Source: an uncultured Clostridium sp.
GTDB taxonomy: Bacteria; Bacillota; Clostridia; TANB77; CAG-508
Reading direction: 5' to 3'
Length of the DNA stretch: 33,063 nt
Assembly: GCA_947057875.1 (NCBI GenBank)
Contig: CAMSEX010000001.1
Coordinates: forward strand, 1 to 33,063
Shown here: piece after piece, positions 23,501 through 33,063 of the stretch
How the letters are laid out: every line of letters begins with the position of its first letter
How positions within the stretch are numbered: the first letter of the stretch is position 1
Notes under the pieces: model-generated
What the model was told of the DNA's origin: nothing
Database searches by the model: none
What the model saw: the letters and a program-made list of their open reading frames with translations, nothing else
Program-made: the position numbers and the translations under genes

Positions 23501-25647
23501 AAATTAAATTGTCATTAGAAACAAAAGAGGAAAATGTGTTTTATGGACAAATTGCAACATTGGTTGCAAAAGTGGAAAACAAAACAGGAGAGGACTTGGA
23601 AAATGTAGTGCTAAATGTTTCTGTGCCAGAAGGTGCAGTTTATGTAGAATATCAAGAAGGAGAAGGCTACATAGAAGATAGCCAAGCTACAGTAAAGGAA
23701 TTTGGAATTGAAAAATTGGCAGCTGGGGAAACTGGTGCTTATGAATTTCCTGTCAAAATCTTAGAACATGATGCCGAGAGTAAAACTTTGCAAGGTTATC
23801 TTCAAATTAATAATGTGACAGAAAATTATACAATAGAAGCTGAAAAGCAAAAACTTTCTATGGAAGCTACTTTAGTCAATACCTTTTCTGGAACTAATGA
23901 AAATACAAAAGTTTCATTTTTGGTAAGCATTGCAAAAAGTGAAGAAGATGAAAAAGAAGACTTTAATGTATCTTTTGATTTGCCAGAATATTTGGAAATT
24001 AAAAAAATTTATACTTTAGGTGTTGGGGAAATACAAGATTTAGAGTTTGATAGAAATAACGAAAAAGTAGTTGCACAAATTGGAGAATTAAAAGAAGATG
24101 TGACAAAAGTTTTTGTTGATTGTGAAATGACAGATAGCAGTTTTGAAGGAAGTGATGTGCATACCACAATTGAATTAAAGACAAATGACAGAGGAGAGAA
24201 AATTTGTGGTTCAATAGGATTTGAATTTACAGCAGAAAGAAAAGAAGCTGTTGAAGTATGGCAGGAAATTAGTAGTCAAGAATTAAATTATGAAGATACA
24301 TTTGAGTACAAAATTATTGTAAAAAGTCAAAAACCTTGGGAAGAAGTTGTTACAGTAAAAGCAGAAATCCCATCTATTCTTTGCCTAAAAGATATAAAAG
24401 TGATTATAGGTGGAGTAGAAGAAGGGTTGAATTCTTATAATTATTTTGAAAAAGAATTTGTATTACCAGCTAATGGGACAATTGAAATTGTAGCAATTGG
24501 TGAAGTTATTCATATGGCAGATCATGGAGAAGATACAGAATTATCTAATATTGTAGAAGTTGAGTTAGGAAATGGTGCAATAGTGGAATCCAATGCGTTG
24601 GATGTGAAAATTAACAAGTTATATGAAAAAAGTAAAAGTGATTCTCAAGAAGAAAACCAGAATGAATCAGAAGTTGAGCAGGAAGAAAATACAGAAGATG
24701 AAAACGAAGCAAATGCAATTGTAGGTGTCGTATATGTAGATACAGATAACGATGGTGTAAAAACAAGCAAAGATAAGCAAATTGCTTCTAATGTACAAGT
24801 GCAATTAATGAAAGGTTCTAACATGATTAAAGCAACAACAACAGATTCAAAAGGAAATTATGCATTTCATGATTTGGAACCAGGAGATTATAGTGTGACA
24901 TTTAACTATGACAAAGAAAGATATACAACAACGAGCAAAAATAAAATCTCTGAAATAGAAGATGGTTTGGCAGTAACAGATAATATTACAATTGCGGAAA
25001 ATGGAGCAAAAGTAAATATAGGTTTAACAGAAAAAGACACATTTGACCTAAGCTTAAGCCAAACAATTGCGAAAACAACTGTACTGACAAATAATAAGTT
25101 AAAAGAACAAGAGTATGAAGACTTGGATTTAGCAAAACTAAATTTAACTTCAAAAGAATTAGAAGATGCCATTGTCAAAATGGAATACAAAATTAAAGTG
25201 GAAAATGTTGGAAATGTTGCTGGAAAAGTTGCCAATATTGTGAACTATGTACCAAATGGAATGAAGTTTGTGGCAGAGGATAATCCAGATTGGAATATTG
25301 GGGCTGATGGAAATCTTTATTATACAGGCTTAAAAGATACGACATTGAAAGCAGGAGAAGCAAAAGAAGTTCGTTTAAGTTTGGCAAAACAATTAACACA
25401 AGTAGACAATATAGGAATTATTAGCAATAAAGCACAAATTGTAGAAACTGAAAGTAGCACAAGAATAGTGGAAGCAAAAGCAAATAATTTTGCAACACAA
25501 GAGACGATTATTGCAAAGCCAAGTATCATGGGAAAAGTAGCAGTTGTTATAGAAGTTGCATTGATTGCATCTGTGGCGATATTTGGTTACATGATTAAAA
25601 CAGGTAGAATTGACGAAAAAGAATTGATTAAGAAAGTTTATAGGTAA
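20539..25647 (+). CDS. Giant secreted, membrane-anchored protein with DUF11-like and SdrD-B-like domains
   Basis: 1,702 residues from ATG 20539, preceded by GTGAGG; ATG 20518 is in frame but has no ribosome site and would spoil the signal peptide. Signal peptide MFCKSKKMISMLIVFVIMFTYSAQTLQAIA (uncertain cut near residue 30). Long beta-rich ectodomain with several immunoglobulin-like or DUF11-like units; an acidic linker near residues 110-180 and a second near 1365-1393 (QEENQNESEVEQEENTEDEN); an SdrD-B/Cna-B-like domain starting about residue 1395 (VVYVDTDNDGVKTSKDKQ...GNYAFHDLEPGDYSV); a DUF11 domain (about 1530-1640); and a C-terminal membrane helix (about 1667-1687) with a basic tail. No LPXTG motif, so it is probably held by the helix. 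Likely adhesin or surface scaffold; ligand unknown. Confidence 0.88.
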   Translation: MFCKSKKMISMLIVFVIMFTYSAQTLQAIATTDGITTITDGFFGSSDMVLKAYFEEEENQNNEKILNVNEKGNLILEVSPKEVGSGFIREGMIKANAMDENNLHFKFSKIVSIEVEDGKEKPEENEEEAEDNSFVSLNMGDTSEENVEPIIEDKEDELVDEEKVIEDKMNEEENEDDLNPYQVELVSDYEIQVRNIIHPTKIEVEIEYLPKEEITLSDLYQEVEFVLSGKYIDVDLNEKEESISSNVAIGWSYHNEIEMTSEYTKFSPYHVGERQGSLLENKITIKRENQNEEENYLPLKNTNLEISVPTLNGQRPANVNVVANKLMASKGQDTGNVQFTEENWEYQEQEGKIYIHVSNDKEGKVVNSLGTDEYIIIYKYANFVDEGNYTFENNVIVNAEEVGANENNNLTTSISETQEITAVIGDMISYHVSTNEEVINKGKINANYNHEEALYEAEFTTAVNLNILTSDAFEELTIDTSKENYLDAKQTAFETNDVYYKKVKFSYSEIENILTNGGVIEIYNNAGELLNSLNADNVHSQEECEINLENKPNGIQVVLKSVSVNQNLNIEYIKAIGKSSYDKAEYNMFREIESKVTASVKYEDDENRYQLSEMTVKKAMKSSFTNADIVLSNNNFSTISENENVEMRIELNNDTVDSDLYTNPSFEIVFPSYVKSVTPQSINLTYAEGLSVADATVHNENGIVKMKINLAGTQNAFSESTLTHGTNILVQFNVTLDEYTPSKKDQIKMYYCNEAVTNYQSQTKWTLDREIPQGIVRETNGFEVEVINYQAPSGLTTANAIINYDGEQSVVKSVKQGQKNVNIARGSSPRIATMELYAANNTENECKDVVLLGRTPFANNTDGITGEDLGTNVNSNMFSKIVANEQNKNTAKIYYSELEKATVDLEDANNGWTEEPDTLLEVKSYMIVLDDVLAAGEVLKYSYDFEIPANLDYGAAIYGSFGGYYSNLSSNETTIADKVGLLTEEMPEIKLSLETKEENVFYGQIATLVAKVENKTGEDLENVVLNVSVPEGAVYVEYQEGEGYIEDSQATVKEFGIEKLAAGETGAYEFPVKILEHDAESKTLQGYLQINNVTENYTIEAEKQKLSMEATLVNTFSGTNENTKVSFLVSIAKSEEDEKEDFNVSFDLPEYLEIKKIYTLGVGEIQDLEFDRNNEKVVAQIGELKEDVTKVFVDCEMTDSSFEGSDVHTTIELKTNDRGEKICGSIGFEFTAERKEAVEVWQEISSQELNYEDTFEYKIIVKSQKPWEEVVTVKAEIPSILCLKDIKVIIGGVEEGLNSYNYFEKEFVLPANGTIEIVAIGEVIHMADHGEDTELSNIVEVELGNGAIVESNALDVKINKLYEKSKSDSQEENQNESEVEQEENTEDENEANAIVGVVYVDTDNDGVKTSKDKQIASNVQVQLMKGSNMIKATTTDSKGNYAFHDLEPGDYSVTFNYDKERYTTTSKNKISEIEDGLAVTDNITIAENGAKVNIGLTEKDTFDLSLSQTIAKTTVLTNNKLKEQEYEDLDLAKLNLTSKELEDAIVKMEYKIKVENVGNVAGKVANIVNYVPNGMKFVAEDNPDWNIGADGNLYYTGLKDTTLKAGEAKEVRLSLAKQLTQVDNIGIISNKAQIVETESSTRIVEAKANNFATQETIIAKPSIMGKVAVVIEVALIASVAIFGYMIKTGRIDEKELIKKVYR

Positions 25648-25665
25648 GGAGGTGGAATGTGATTT

Positions 25666-28600
25666 ATGAAGAAAAAGACAGTAAAAATTATTTTAATAAT
25701 AGCAGTGATGTTTCTGTTTGGACTGGTGTTTAGTAAAACAGTTCATGCAGGTTGGGTTTATCCAGAAAATGGTTATCCATATTGGGTAGATGACTTTAGT
25801 GCTCCATATCTTAAATATATAGAATATGATAATAATGATACTAGTAGTAGAGCAGTAGAAGCATATCATAGTCATTTAGGAGTGGGAGCTGAAATTATTG
25901 TTAGTTCAGAAAGTGCTGCTAGATATGAAGTATGTAGTGGAGCTAGAAGAGCTAACAAGGGATATGCACCTAATGAAATGTATCCTGGAACTGATTTTGC
26001 GTATGATTTAGGATTTGATTTAGAGAATCAATATGTGACAGATGAAGCTTGGATAGTTCCAGAAGGAAATGATAGTGGAAAGCTTAAATCTCTTAATGCT
26101 TGGCAACAAGATACAGAAAAAAGTGTTTTGGAAGATGCTCCAAATGGAACAGGATTAACTTATGAAAATTGTAGTTATCGAAAAGATGGTAATTTGATAC
26201 AATTTAAAGTATATGATAGTACAAGTCAATTTAGAAGCAATAGAATAAGAGCAAAGATAACAATCGGATATAATACTTATTCTGTGGGGGTTAAAATAGA
26301 GGATTGGTGGCGTACAAGATATACACAGTATGGTGCGGTTGAAGAACATTACCAGTATAAATATTTTGTGGCTTCGCCAGCTACAAAAGATGATACAAAT
26401 AGAAAAAAATTGTATATTGGTAATGAAGATAGCGGTGGACATTTGTTGTGTAAAATCGAAGTAAAAAATTACATTAATAAAATGCTTTACACACCAGATA
26501 AAAATAGATTGGAACACAGAGGAAATCAATATATAAATGGTTCTACAGCAGTAGGAAATCAAGGTGATGGCTATAGAAAAAGTTGGTCTGAAGATAGAAA
26601 AAAATCAAATAATGTTGTTTTAGAAAATTATGGAGTACTTGAATATAAAGTAATAGTAGAAAATAAAAATCCTAGTTCAGTTAGTTCGCCAGTGTATACT
26701 TTATTAGAAGACATACTTCCAGAAACAGCAGATATTTATTATGTAGAACGTTCAGGAGGAAGTGCTCAATCGCTAGATCCGAATGATACTAAAAATCAAT
26801 TTGCTCATGGTATTAACAATGATCCTAACAATGTTTCACAAGGAGCTCAAGAAGATGGGAGAATCAGATGGCCTGGTTCTACAGAATATTCAAAAGATAA
26901 ATATCAAATGGTAAAGATAGGAACAGGACAAAAGCTAGAATTTACAGTTAGAGTTTGGGTTCGTGCTCAGTCAGCAAAAGAGAATAGTAGTGCTCCTTTT
27001 TATACAACTGGTGAAGTATCTAAAGTTTCAATATATCCTACTTATTATAAAAAGAAAAATGAACGAGCTAGTACAGGAGAAGAACCAAATGCGCATAATC
27101 CAGAGGGGAATAATACTTCTGAAGAAAGGTACATTCTAAAACAATACAATGTTACAGTTGATACTTATATTGATAATGTACAAAGAAATAGTAAAGCAGG
27201 ATTAGAATCAGGAGAGTTTTTAGTTGACAATAACAGTTTTTACCCAAGTGGAGATCAAAGAGAGAAAAAGCCTGACACAACCAAAAAGGCAAACCCAGTT
27301 TATGCAGAAAATGGAGATTATCTGACTTTAAAAATGAAAGTAAGGTATCATGATACGGATTACAAGACGGCGGGTTCGGGTGGCAAGTCGAGTGAGCAAG
27401 CGCCATACTATCAGCCAACAGAACTAGAAAAGGTTCGCATAAAAGTTGATTTGCCAGAGGATGCAGTGATTGACAAATGCTATTGGTCAAATATGACATA
27501 TCCAGGAGGTAGTGAACCAGGACAAACGCATCCAGAAGGAAGTAGTCCTCAGATTGAAGATGCAAATGGAAATGTCGTTATGGATGGATTTAACTCAAAT
27601 GGTTGGTACAAAGCAGAATACACAGGAGAATATATAGACGTATGGCATCTTTGGACAAACAGAACGGCAACGATTACCATAAAATTGTGGGTTAATACTA
27701 ATAAAGACTTGAAAAAGAAATATGGAGATCCTTATGAATTTAAGACAACCATAGAAGATGTTTATAATTTCTATGGCACAAAATATACGTATAATACAGC
27801 ACAAAAGCCAGTTGAAATCGAGTCAGCAGATTATTGGCATATCAAAGAATACAACATTGGGGTTGACAAGTTTATTTCAAAAGTGGAGCACGTAGAAAAC
27901 AGAAATGGTCAAAAAGTGACATTTGAAAGCAATACTGCAAGAAGGGGGACAATTGATGTTGATAGTGGTGGAGGCTCACAAGATAGCACCAAGAATAATA
28001 GCCCAGTATATGTGGAGTATGGCGATTTGGTATCTTATACGATTGTGGTTTATAACACCACAAAAAGTTTTTCAGAATATGTAGTCAAAAGAGACGATGG
28101 ACCATACAAGCAACCACAGTGGATTACAGTCGACTTGGAAGATATTTTGCCGAACAAGTGCGAAGTTAAAAATGCGGAAGTAACGGCTGGAAATGGACTT
28201 TTGACTTCCTATGATGCATCTGGTGGAGTTCTGAAACTGAACAAAGTTCGTGTTGAGGCAAATAGCAGAGTAGAAATAACGGTGCAATTGATTGTAGAAG
28301 AATTGCTAGATGGCACCATCGAAACCAACAAAGTCAAGATTGTTAAAGACACAGAACGCAATATTAATGATTTTAGAATTATCAATAACAGCAAAAGATT
28401 AGGACAAAATGACGAAGTACTTGATAAATACATTTTGAATAATTACAGAGTACAATTGGATGAATACATCAGTGATTACAGAGGCGAAATGTATAACTAT
28501 AATGTAAATCATGGTTATATAAACGCTGGTTCAGAGCAAGGACCATTTGGTGGTTCAACAACCAATTATCCAAATAGCAATCCACTTGCTACTGAAAAAT

Positions 28601-31600
28601 ATGAAACGTTGCGATTTGGAACAAGAGTAACCAATATTATCAGTGGAGGAACAGATGAGAGTGCTACTGGAAGTTGGACAAAATACAACACAAGAATTCG
28701 TCCAACAGACGTAAAAGTAACCATTGATGTTGGCTTAGATGTAATTGGTTATCAAGTAATATGGCGCCACAATGGAAGCGATATTGATGTGACAGGAGGT
28801 GTTAGAGCAACCGAAACTAACATTGGGAATAATAAAGTCGAATGTTTGTATACAATAACAGATGAAAATATTATTTTGTCGCCAGGAGATTACATCGTAT
28901 ATTATACAGAAGTGCAAGTTATGGAAAGCAATTTCTACACAGGAATGTTGCAAAGCAAATCAGAAATCATCACTTGTACCAATATCAATAGAACAGCAGG
29001 AACTTCTGGCAAAGGATTAAACTTTAGTTTTGGAATTAATCCGCATGACAGAGTGGTTTATAGTGCACCAAATCAAAATCCAGTATACTTGAACATCGTT
29101 ACTTTTGAAGATTTTGTATATTTAAAACAATTAGTTATGGCAGGTCAAGTTTGGCTTGACACAAGCAGAAATGGATTTAGTGACAATGGCGAAACAGGAA
29201 AAGACAATATAACAGCAATTTTATATTATGCAGATGGCAAAGAAGTAACGAGAGCAACAACAAGAGCAACTGCAGATGGAAATGGTTTCTATACTTTTGG
29301 AAGACAAGACAAAACCAAAGAATATTACGTAGAATTTGAATATAATGGCTTGTATTACAAAGCAACAGAAGTTTATGGTGGAAACAATTCTGGTACGACA
29401 GACGGAAGATATACACTAGAAAATGATGCAATTTGGAGACAAGGTTATGGAAATGAATTACCACAAACTAGAAAACCATCAACGATCGCTAAAGTAGGAA
29501 TCGGAATTGCTGGTAAAAAAGAATACATGACCGATTCGAATGCATATGAGTTTGACAATATCAGAAATGATTTAGACTATAACAATGCAACGATTGGAAA
29601 TAACAAAACCTATTCTGCAGATACCATTATGCAAAATCAAGATGGAGCTGCTGCAGTAAAAGGACGCTCAGATTTAGTATATGATAAAAATGGACATGTT
29701 AGTATATTGACAGAAGCCAAAGGCGAAATTATGACATCTCGTAGTTTTATCATACAAAACTTTAATACAACTGTAAATTCAGGACTTGACAATACGAATA
29801 CTTTATACTTGACAGATTATAATGGCTATCATAATGAAAATCCTGAAACAGAATATTTGAAATTTATCAACTTAGGTTTGGTAAAAAGAGAAGAAATTGA
29901 TTTGTCAATTGAATCAGACGTAAAATCTATAAAAAATACAATCAATGGTGAAGAAATGACTTATGACTTTAACCAAAACACATATGCTAAAGCAGATTCA
30001 AGAGAACCAAATTATGACAGTCACGAAACAGCTTATTCAACAGTTCCTAAATTTGATAGTGATTACAAATTAGGAATTTACAAAGCAGATTATAATTATC
30101 GTTATGATGCTTATTACAGCGACGAAAACGATTTGGTAGATTACAAAGGATATGAAATTAGTGAACCATTAGAATTGAACAAAGCGGGACAATCTGAATT
30201 AACAACTGAAATTACTTACAAAATAAAAATACACAACAACAATGTTCCTAACAACGAAACAAGTTGGGGAGACAAAAACGACATCCCAGTAGATGTGGCA
30301 CTAAACGAAATCGCTATTTATTATGACAGCAAATTTGTGTACAACGAAAACTTAAAAGGATTAAATACAAATGTAAAATTAATCGACAGAAATGACGGTT
30401 TGTTAAAAGACAAAGGCGAAGTGACAGATAGAGGAGATTTGGAAAAAGACACAAAATCAATTCGTGTAAAATATGGTTATGCTGATGAAAATGGTAATAT
30501 GACTGACTTAATTGATGGAGACGTACATGTAGAACAAAGGGGAATTAGTCCTGCTTCAAAATATGAAACAACGAATAATCCAATCAACAATGACTATCGT
30601 GCTTTGTATATTAGTGGTGGTACGTTAGCAGAACACTATATTCCAGAAGGCGAAACGAGAATTTTGGAAGTTACCATTCCAGTTGACAAAATGGATGCAG
30701 AATTAGCAAGAAGTTTAAAATTAGGTAATTTCCCAATGGTATCAGAAATCACAGCTTATACAACACAATATAATGATAGCTATTGGCATCAAGGATTAAA
30801 AGCAAGAGGAAAATATGCAGCGTTAATTGATAGAGACTCAAACCCAGGAAATTTGGGAGACATCAATGATGTTAGCCAATATGAAGATGATACTTATAAA
30901 ACAAGTGCAAACTTGTATCGTTATGATGTAACAGAACCAAAAACAGAGAATCCAGCTGATCCAAATGCACCAAAAGTGGATGACCCAAATGAATTGAACT
31001 CAGATAAAAAGCAAAATGTAAGAGCGATGATGGGTAAAGTTTGGGAAGATGCAAGGTCAGAAGCCAAAGGAACAGATGCAGAAGGAGTTCAGTATTTAGG
31101 AAACGGAATTTATGACACAAGCAATGCTAGTCATGAAAATGCTAGTAAAAATCCGAATGATGAAACAGCTGGTCAAGAAAAGACAATTTCAGGCGTAAAA
31201 GTAAAACTAATGGAAGTAGTTCAAAAAGCAAATGGACAATATTATGAATATCAAGCAAGAGACAGTAATAATAAACCAATCGAATTTATCACAGGAAATG
31301 ACGGAAAATATATGCTAAGTGATTACATGCCAGGATTTTACATTGTAAGATTTGAGTATGGCTGGAATGACACAAGAGATGATAATTTACTTTACAATGG
31401 ACAAGACTACAAATCAACAGCTTATTATAATAGAGGATACTATGGCAGTTTAGACGGGCAAGCCTATGCAACAGACAATTTAGGAAGTAATGGAAATTAT
31501 CGTTACTTTGACAAAGTAAAAGACAATCTAAAAGTCGGAGACAATTCTGATGCGCAAGATGACGAAATCAGAAGATTAAATGTAAATGCTTATTCAGAAA

Positions 31601-33063
31601 TTATGACAACAGCGCAAACGCAAGTATTCTCAGAAGCAAAAGCATTTAGCAAAGAATTAGTAGACAATACGCATATGTATTCAGATAGTACAATTTTCTA
31701 TGTTCGACCAGAAAACCAAAATTGCGAATTAACGAATCGACCATACAACGAAACAGATGCTTGGCGACTTGGAAACTTAGATTTTGGTATTGAATACAGA
31801 CCAGAAGCAGGAATTACAGTTAGTAAAGACATCAAAACAATTGAACTTGTCACAACAGATGGAGCAACATTAATCAAATTATATTTTGAAGACGACCCAG
31901 CAGAACTAGGAAAAAGATTGATTAATAAAGAAAAATCAATTGGAGCAGATAATGTACAATTTGTACAAAATGGAGATGAAACTTTAGCAGATACAGACCG
32001 AAAAGGTAAACAAGGATTTGTTTACATCAATATGGATAGTGATTTGCTAGAAGGTTGTACGATTAATATTGAATATGAATTTGAGTCAACCAACGAAAGT
32101 GAAGTAGACAGAGTTAGCAGTAATTTGTACAATATTAGATTTGAAGAAACAAATGAAGCAGGCTCAGGATTATCAGCAATAGGCGCTGTTAATAAAGGCT
32201 ATAAACCAGTTTACTTGAAAAATGCAACCATCAATACTGCATTAGAAGGCGAAGAAAACTACAATGCAAATGCTACGGCAGCGAAATTTTTAGAAGATAT
32301 GTATCAAGCAGGGACAAAATATCAAGCCAATGGAATTGGTTCTTCACAATATAAATACTTGACAAAATTGAAGAAACCATATATCAATCCTACAACTTCT
32401 ACAACGGGTAATGGAACTGTAACTTTAGCAGGTTCCGAATATTACGGAATGTACTTAGGCGAAACTTATTACACAGGAAATATTGGCGCAAATGATAAAG
32501 TCGTAGACTTAAAAGTTGACAACATTTTAGACTATCTAGATAACAATTTAACCTTTAATGCAGCAGACAATGCTCAAAATGACCGTTTGTGGAGTACTAA
32601 GAAATCAGAAGAATTGGCAACTGTACTAGATTGGTCAACAGCCAGAGTAGAACAGGGCTATTCAGAACATACAAAAGATACAGGAAAATATTATAAATAC
32701 AACAAATATTATGATAAAGATGGAAAGATGATTTTGGCAGATGATGGTACTTTGTTAACAGATATTAAAGAAAACGTAAGTCGTTTTGCTTCAGATAGTG
32801 AAAATCAGTTGCAAAATATCGTGAACTTTAGAAAAGCAGTGAAATATGGAAACATAGTAGACGAAAAAGGAATTCGATATGACACAGACAATAGAAGCAA
32901 TTTGTTAATGTCAGTTGATAGCAACCGAAAAGGAAATGAAACTGACAGCACAGTAGGAAATAAATTATTATCACGTTTCTTGGTAACAACGAAAAAATCA
33001 TCTGACGAAAACGATACAACAGGTAGAATTAATTTGCTAGCATCAAAGACGTTATCAGCAATT
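25666..33063 (+). CDS. Giant secreted surface protein with SdrD-B-like domains (3' end outside window)
   Basis: Open for 2,466 codons from ATG 25666 to the window edge without a stop. Signal peptide MKKKTVKIILIIAVMFLFGLVF with a probable cut after THA-type motif VHA (residue 28). AAGGAGGTG (25646-25654) precedes it, overlapping the end of the first giant gene; the two are surely one operon. The ectodomain is Asn/Tyr/Thr-rich and beta-structured, with DUF11-like units (for example VEYGDLVSYTIVVYNTT near residue 785) and two SdrD-B-like modules near residues 1158 (GQVWLDTSRNGFSDNGE) and 1789 (GKVWEDARSEAKGTDAE...GNDGKYMLSDYMPGFYIV). Membrane or sortase anchor, if present, lies beyond the window. 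Probably a partner or relative of the preceding protein on the cell surface. Confidence 0.9.
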   Translation, partial: MKKKTVKIILIIAVMFLFGLVFSKTVHAGWVYPENGYPYWVDDFSAPYLKYIEYDNNDTSSRAVEAYHSHLGVGAEIIVSSESAARYEVCSGARRANKGYAPNEMYPGTDFAYDLGFDLENQYVTDEAWIVPEGNDSGKLKSLNAWQQDTEKSVLEDAPNGTGLTYENCSYRKDGNLIQFKVYDSTSQFRSNRIRAKITIGYNTYSVGVKIEDWWRTRYTQYGAVEEHYQYKYFVASPATKDDTNRKKLYIGNEDSGGHLLCKIEVKNYINKMLYTPDKNRLEHRGNQYINGSTAVGNQGDGYRKSWSEDRKKSNNVVLENYGVLEYKVIVENKNPSSVSSPVYTLLEDILPETADIYYVERSGGSAQSLDPNDTKNQFAHGINNDPNNVSQGAQEDGRIRWPGSTEYSKDKYQMVKIGTGQKLEFTVRVWVRAQSAKENSSAPFYTTGEVSKVSIYPTYYKKKNERASTGEEPNAHNPEGNNTSEERYILKQYNVTVDTYIDNVQRNSKAGLESGEFLVDNNSFYPSGDQREKKPDTTKKANPVYAENGDYLTLKMKVRYHDTDYKTAGSGGKSSEQAPYYQPTELEKVRIKVDLPEDAVIDKCYWSNMTYPGGSEPGQTHPEGSSPQIEDANGNVVMDGFNSNGWYKAEYTGEYIDVWHLWTNRTATITIKLWVNTNKDLKKKYGDPYEFKTTIEDVYNFYGTKYTYNTAQKPVEIESADYWHIKEYNIGVDKFISKVEHVENRNGQKVTFESNTARRGTIDVDSGGGSQDSTKNNSPVYVEYGDLVSYTIVVYNTTKSFSEYVVKRDDGPYKQPQWITVDLEDILPNKCEVKNAEVTAGNGLLTSYDASGGVLKLNKVRVEANSRVEITVQLIVEELLDGTIETNKVKIVKDTERNINDFRIINNSKRLGQNDEVLDKYILNNYRVQLDEYISDYRGEMYNYNVNHGYINAGSEQGPFGGSTTNYPNSNPLATEKYETLRFGTRVTNIISGGTDESATGSWTKYNTRIRPTDVKVTIDVGLDVIGYQVIWRHNGSDIDVTGGVRATETNIGNNKVECLYTITDENIILSPGDYIVYYTEVQVMESNFYTGMLQSKSEIITCTNINRTAGTSGKGLNFSFGINPHDRVVYSAPNQNPVYLNIVTFEDFVYLKQLVMAGQVWLDTSRNGFSDNGETGKDNITAILYYADGKEVTRATTRATADGNGFYTFGRQDKTKEYYVEFEYNGLYYKATEVYGGNNSGTTDGRYTLENDAIWRQGYGNELPQTRKPSTIAKVGIGIAGKKEYMTDSNAYEFDNIRNDLDYNNATIGNNKTYSADTIMQNQDGAAAVKGRSDLVYDKNGHVSILTEAKGEIMTSRSFIIQNFNTTVNSGLDNTNTLYLTDYNGYHNENPETEYLKFINLGLVKREEIDLSIESDVKSIKNTINGEEMTYDFNQNTYAKADSREPNYDSHETAYSTVPKFDSDYKLGIYKADYNYRYDAYYSDENDLVDYKGYEISEPLELNKAGQSELTTEITYKIKIHNNNVPNNETSWGDKNDIPVDVALNEIAIYYDSKFVYNENLKGLNTNVKLIDRNDGLLKDKGEVTDRGDLEKDTKSIRVKYGYADENGNMTDLIDGDVHVEQRGISPASKYETTNNPINNDYRALYISGGTLAEHYIPEGETRILEVTIPVDKMDAELARSLKLGNFPMVSEITAYTTQYNDSYWHQGLKARGKYAALIDRDSNPGNLGDINDVSQYEDDTYKTSANLYRYDVTEPKTENPADPNAPKVDDPNELNSDKKQNVRAMMGKVWEDARSEAKGTDAEGVQYLGNGIYDTSNASHENASKNPNDETAGQEKTISGVKVKLMEVVQKANGQYYEYQARDSNNKPIEFITGNDGKYMLSDYMPGFYIVRFEYGWNDTRDDNLLYNGQDYKSTAYYNRGYYGSLDGQAYATDNLGSNGNYRYFDKVKDNLKVGDNSDAQDDEIRRLNVNAYSEIMTTAQTQVFSEAKAFSKELVDNTHMYSDSTIFYVRPENQNCELTNRPYNETDAWRLGNLDFGIEYRPEAGITVSKDIKTIELVTTDGATLIKLYFEDDPAELGKRLINKEKSIGADNVQFVQNGDETLADTDRKGKQGFVYINMDSDLLEGCTINIEYEFESTNESEVDRVSSNLYNIRFEETNEAGSGLSAIGAVNKGYKPVYLKNATINTALEGEENYNANATAAKFLEDMYQAGTKYQANGIGSSQYKYLTKLKKPYINPTTSTTGNGTVTLAGSEYYGMYLGETYYTGNIGANDKVVDLKVDNILDYLDNNLTFNAADNAQNDRLWSTKKSEELATVLDWSTARVEQGYSEHTKDTGKYYKYNKYYDKDGKMILADDGTLLTDIKENVSRFASDSENQLQNIVNFRKAVKYGNIVDEKGIRYDTDNRSNLLMSVDSNRKGNETDSTVGNKLLSRFLVTTKKSSDENDTTGRINLLASKTLSAI

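Noticed and set aside
25500..25647. LPXTG sortase signal in the first giant protein
   Set aside because: A C-terminal membrane helix and basic tail are present, but no LPXTG-like motif precedes them.
26155..33019. Many minus-strand open frames opposite the giant gene
   Set aside because: They are shadows of the 2,466-codon plus-strand frame; rich in His/Leu/Cys/Phe runs typical of antisense AT-rich coding DNA.
1..33063. CRISPR arrays, IS elements, tRNA or rRNA genes, attachment sites
   Set aside because: No regularly spaced repeats, transposase motifs, tRNA-like cloverleaf or rRNA sequence seen on reading.

Overview
The window is AT-rich, densely packed DNA from a low-GC Gram-positive bacterium, most likely an uncultured (gut-type) Clostridia/Firmicutes lineage. 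This rests on gene content (BceAB-type transporter with YxeA partner, YqeK, MecA adaptor, radC-mreCD-PBP2-minC order, CD1115-type VirD4), strong AGGAGG ribosome binding sites and near-consensus SigA promoters. I saw no phage, IS, CRISPR array, rRNA or tRNA.

Layout: (1) 1-3617, end of a BlaI/MecI-family repressor, then a bceA-bceB-yxeA operon for peptide-antibiotic sensing/resistance. (2) 3746-4303, yqeK. (3) 4399-5293, a DnaJ-type co-chaperone. (4) 5404-8236, two unknown genes and an orphan VirD4/TraG coupling ATPase. (5) 8280-8582, small minus-strand gene. (6) 8801-11483, a YhaO/YhaN (SbcD/SbcC-like) nuclease-ATPase pair behind a consensus promoter and a 15-bp-arm palindrome. (7) 11566-13949, membrane-anchored coiled-coil protein (-), prfA (+), mecA (-). 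(8) 14251-19127, radC-mreC-mreD-pbp2-minC operon for cell elongation and septum placement. (9) 19124-20178, two small minus-strand genes and a foreign-looking small membrane-protein gene. (10) 20539-33063, two giant secreted/surface proteins with DUF11-like and SdrD-B/Cna-B-like modules, the second (over 2,466 residues) running off the window.

Main finding: three conserved genes in the 4.4-9.9 kb stretch (dnaJ-like, virD4-like, sbcD-like) are each split by a +1 frameshift of identical form. In each an extra C lies just before a glycine GGA codon, so the in-frame codon at the break is CGG followed by A (CAA-CGG-A, GTA-CGG-A, AAT-CGG-A). Skipping that one C restores a full-length, motif-perfect protein each time. 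My manual scan of about 9,800 codons in the other recognisable and long genes found no other in-frame CGG. CGG appears otherwise only in three small unconserved genes (four codons). This suggests CGG is poorly decoded or unassigned in this organism and that CGGA acts as a +1 frameshift (or four-base codon) signal. A systematic sequence error or three coincidental mutations are the alternatives.
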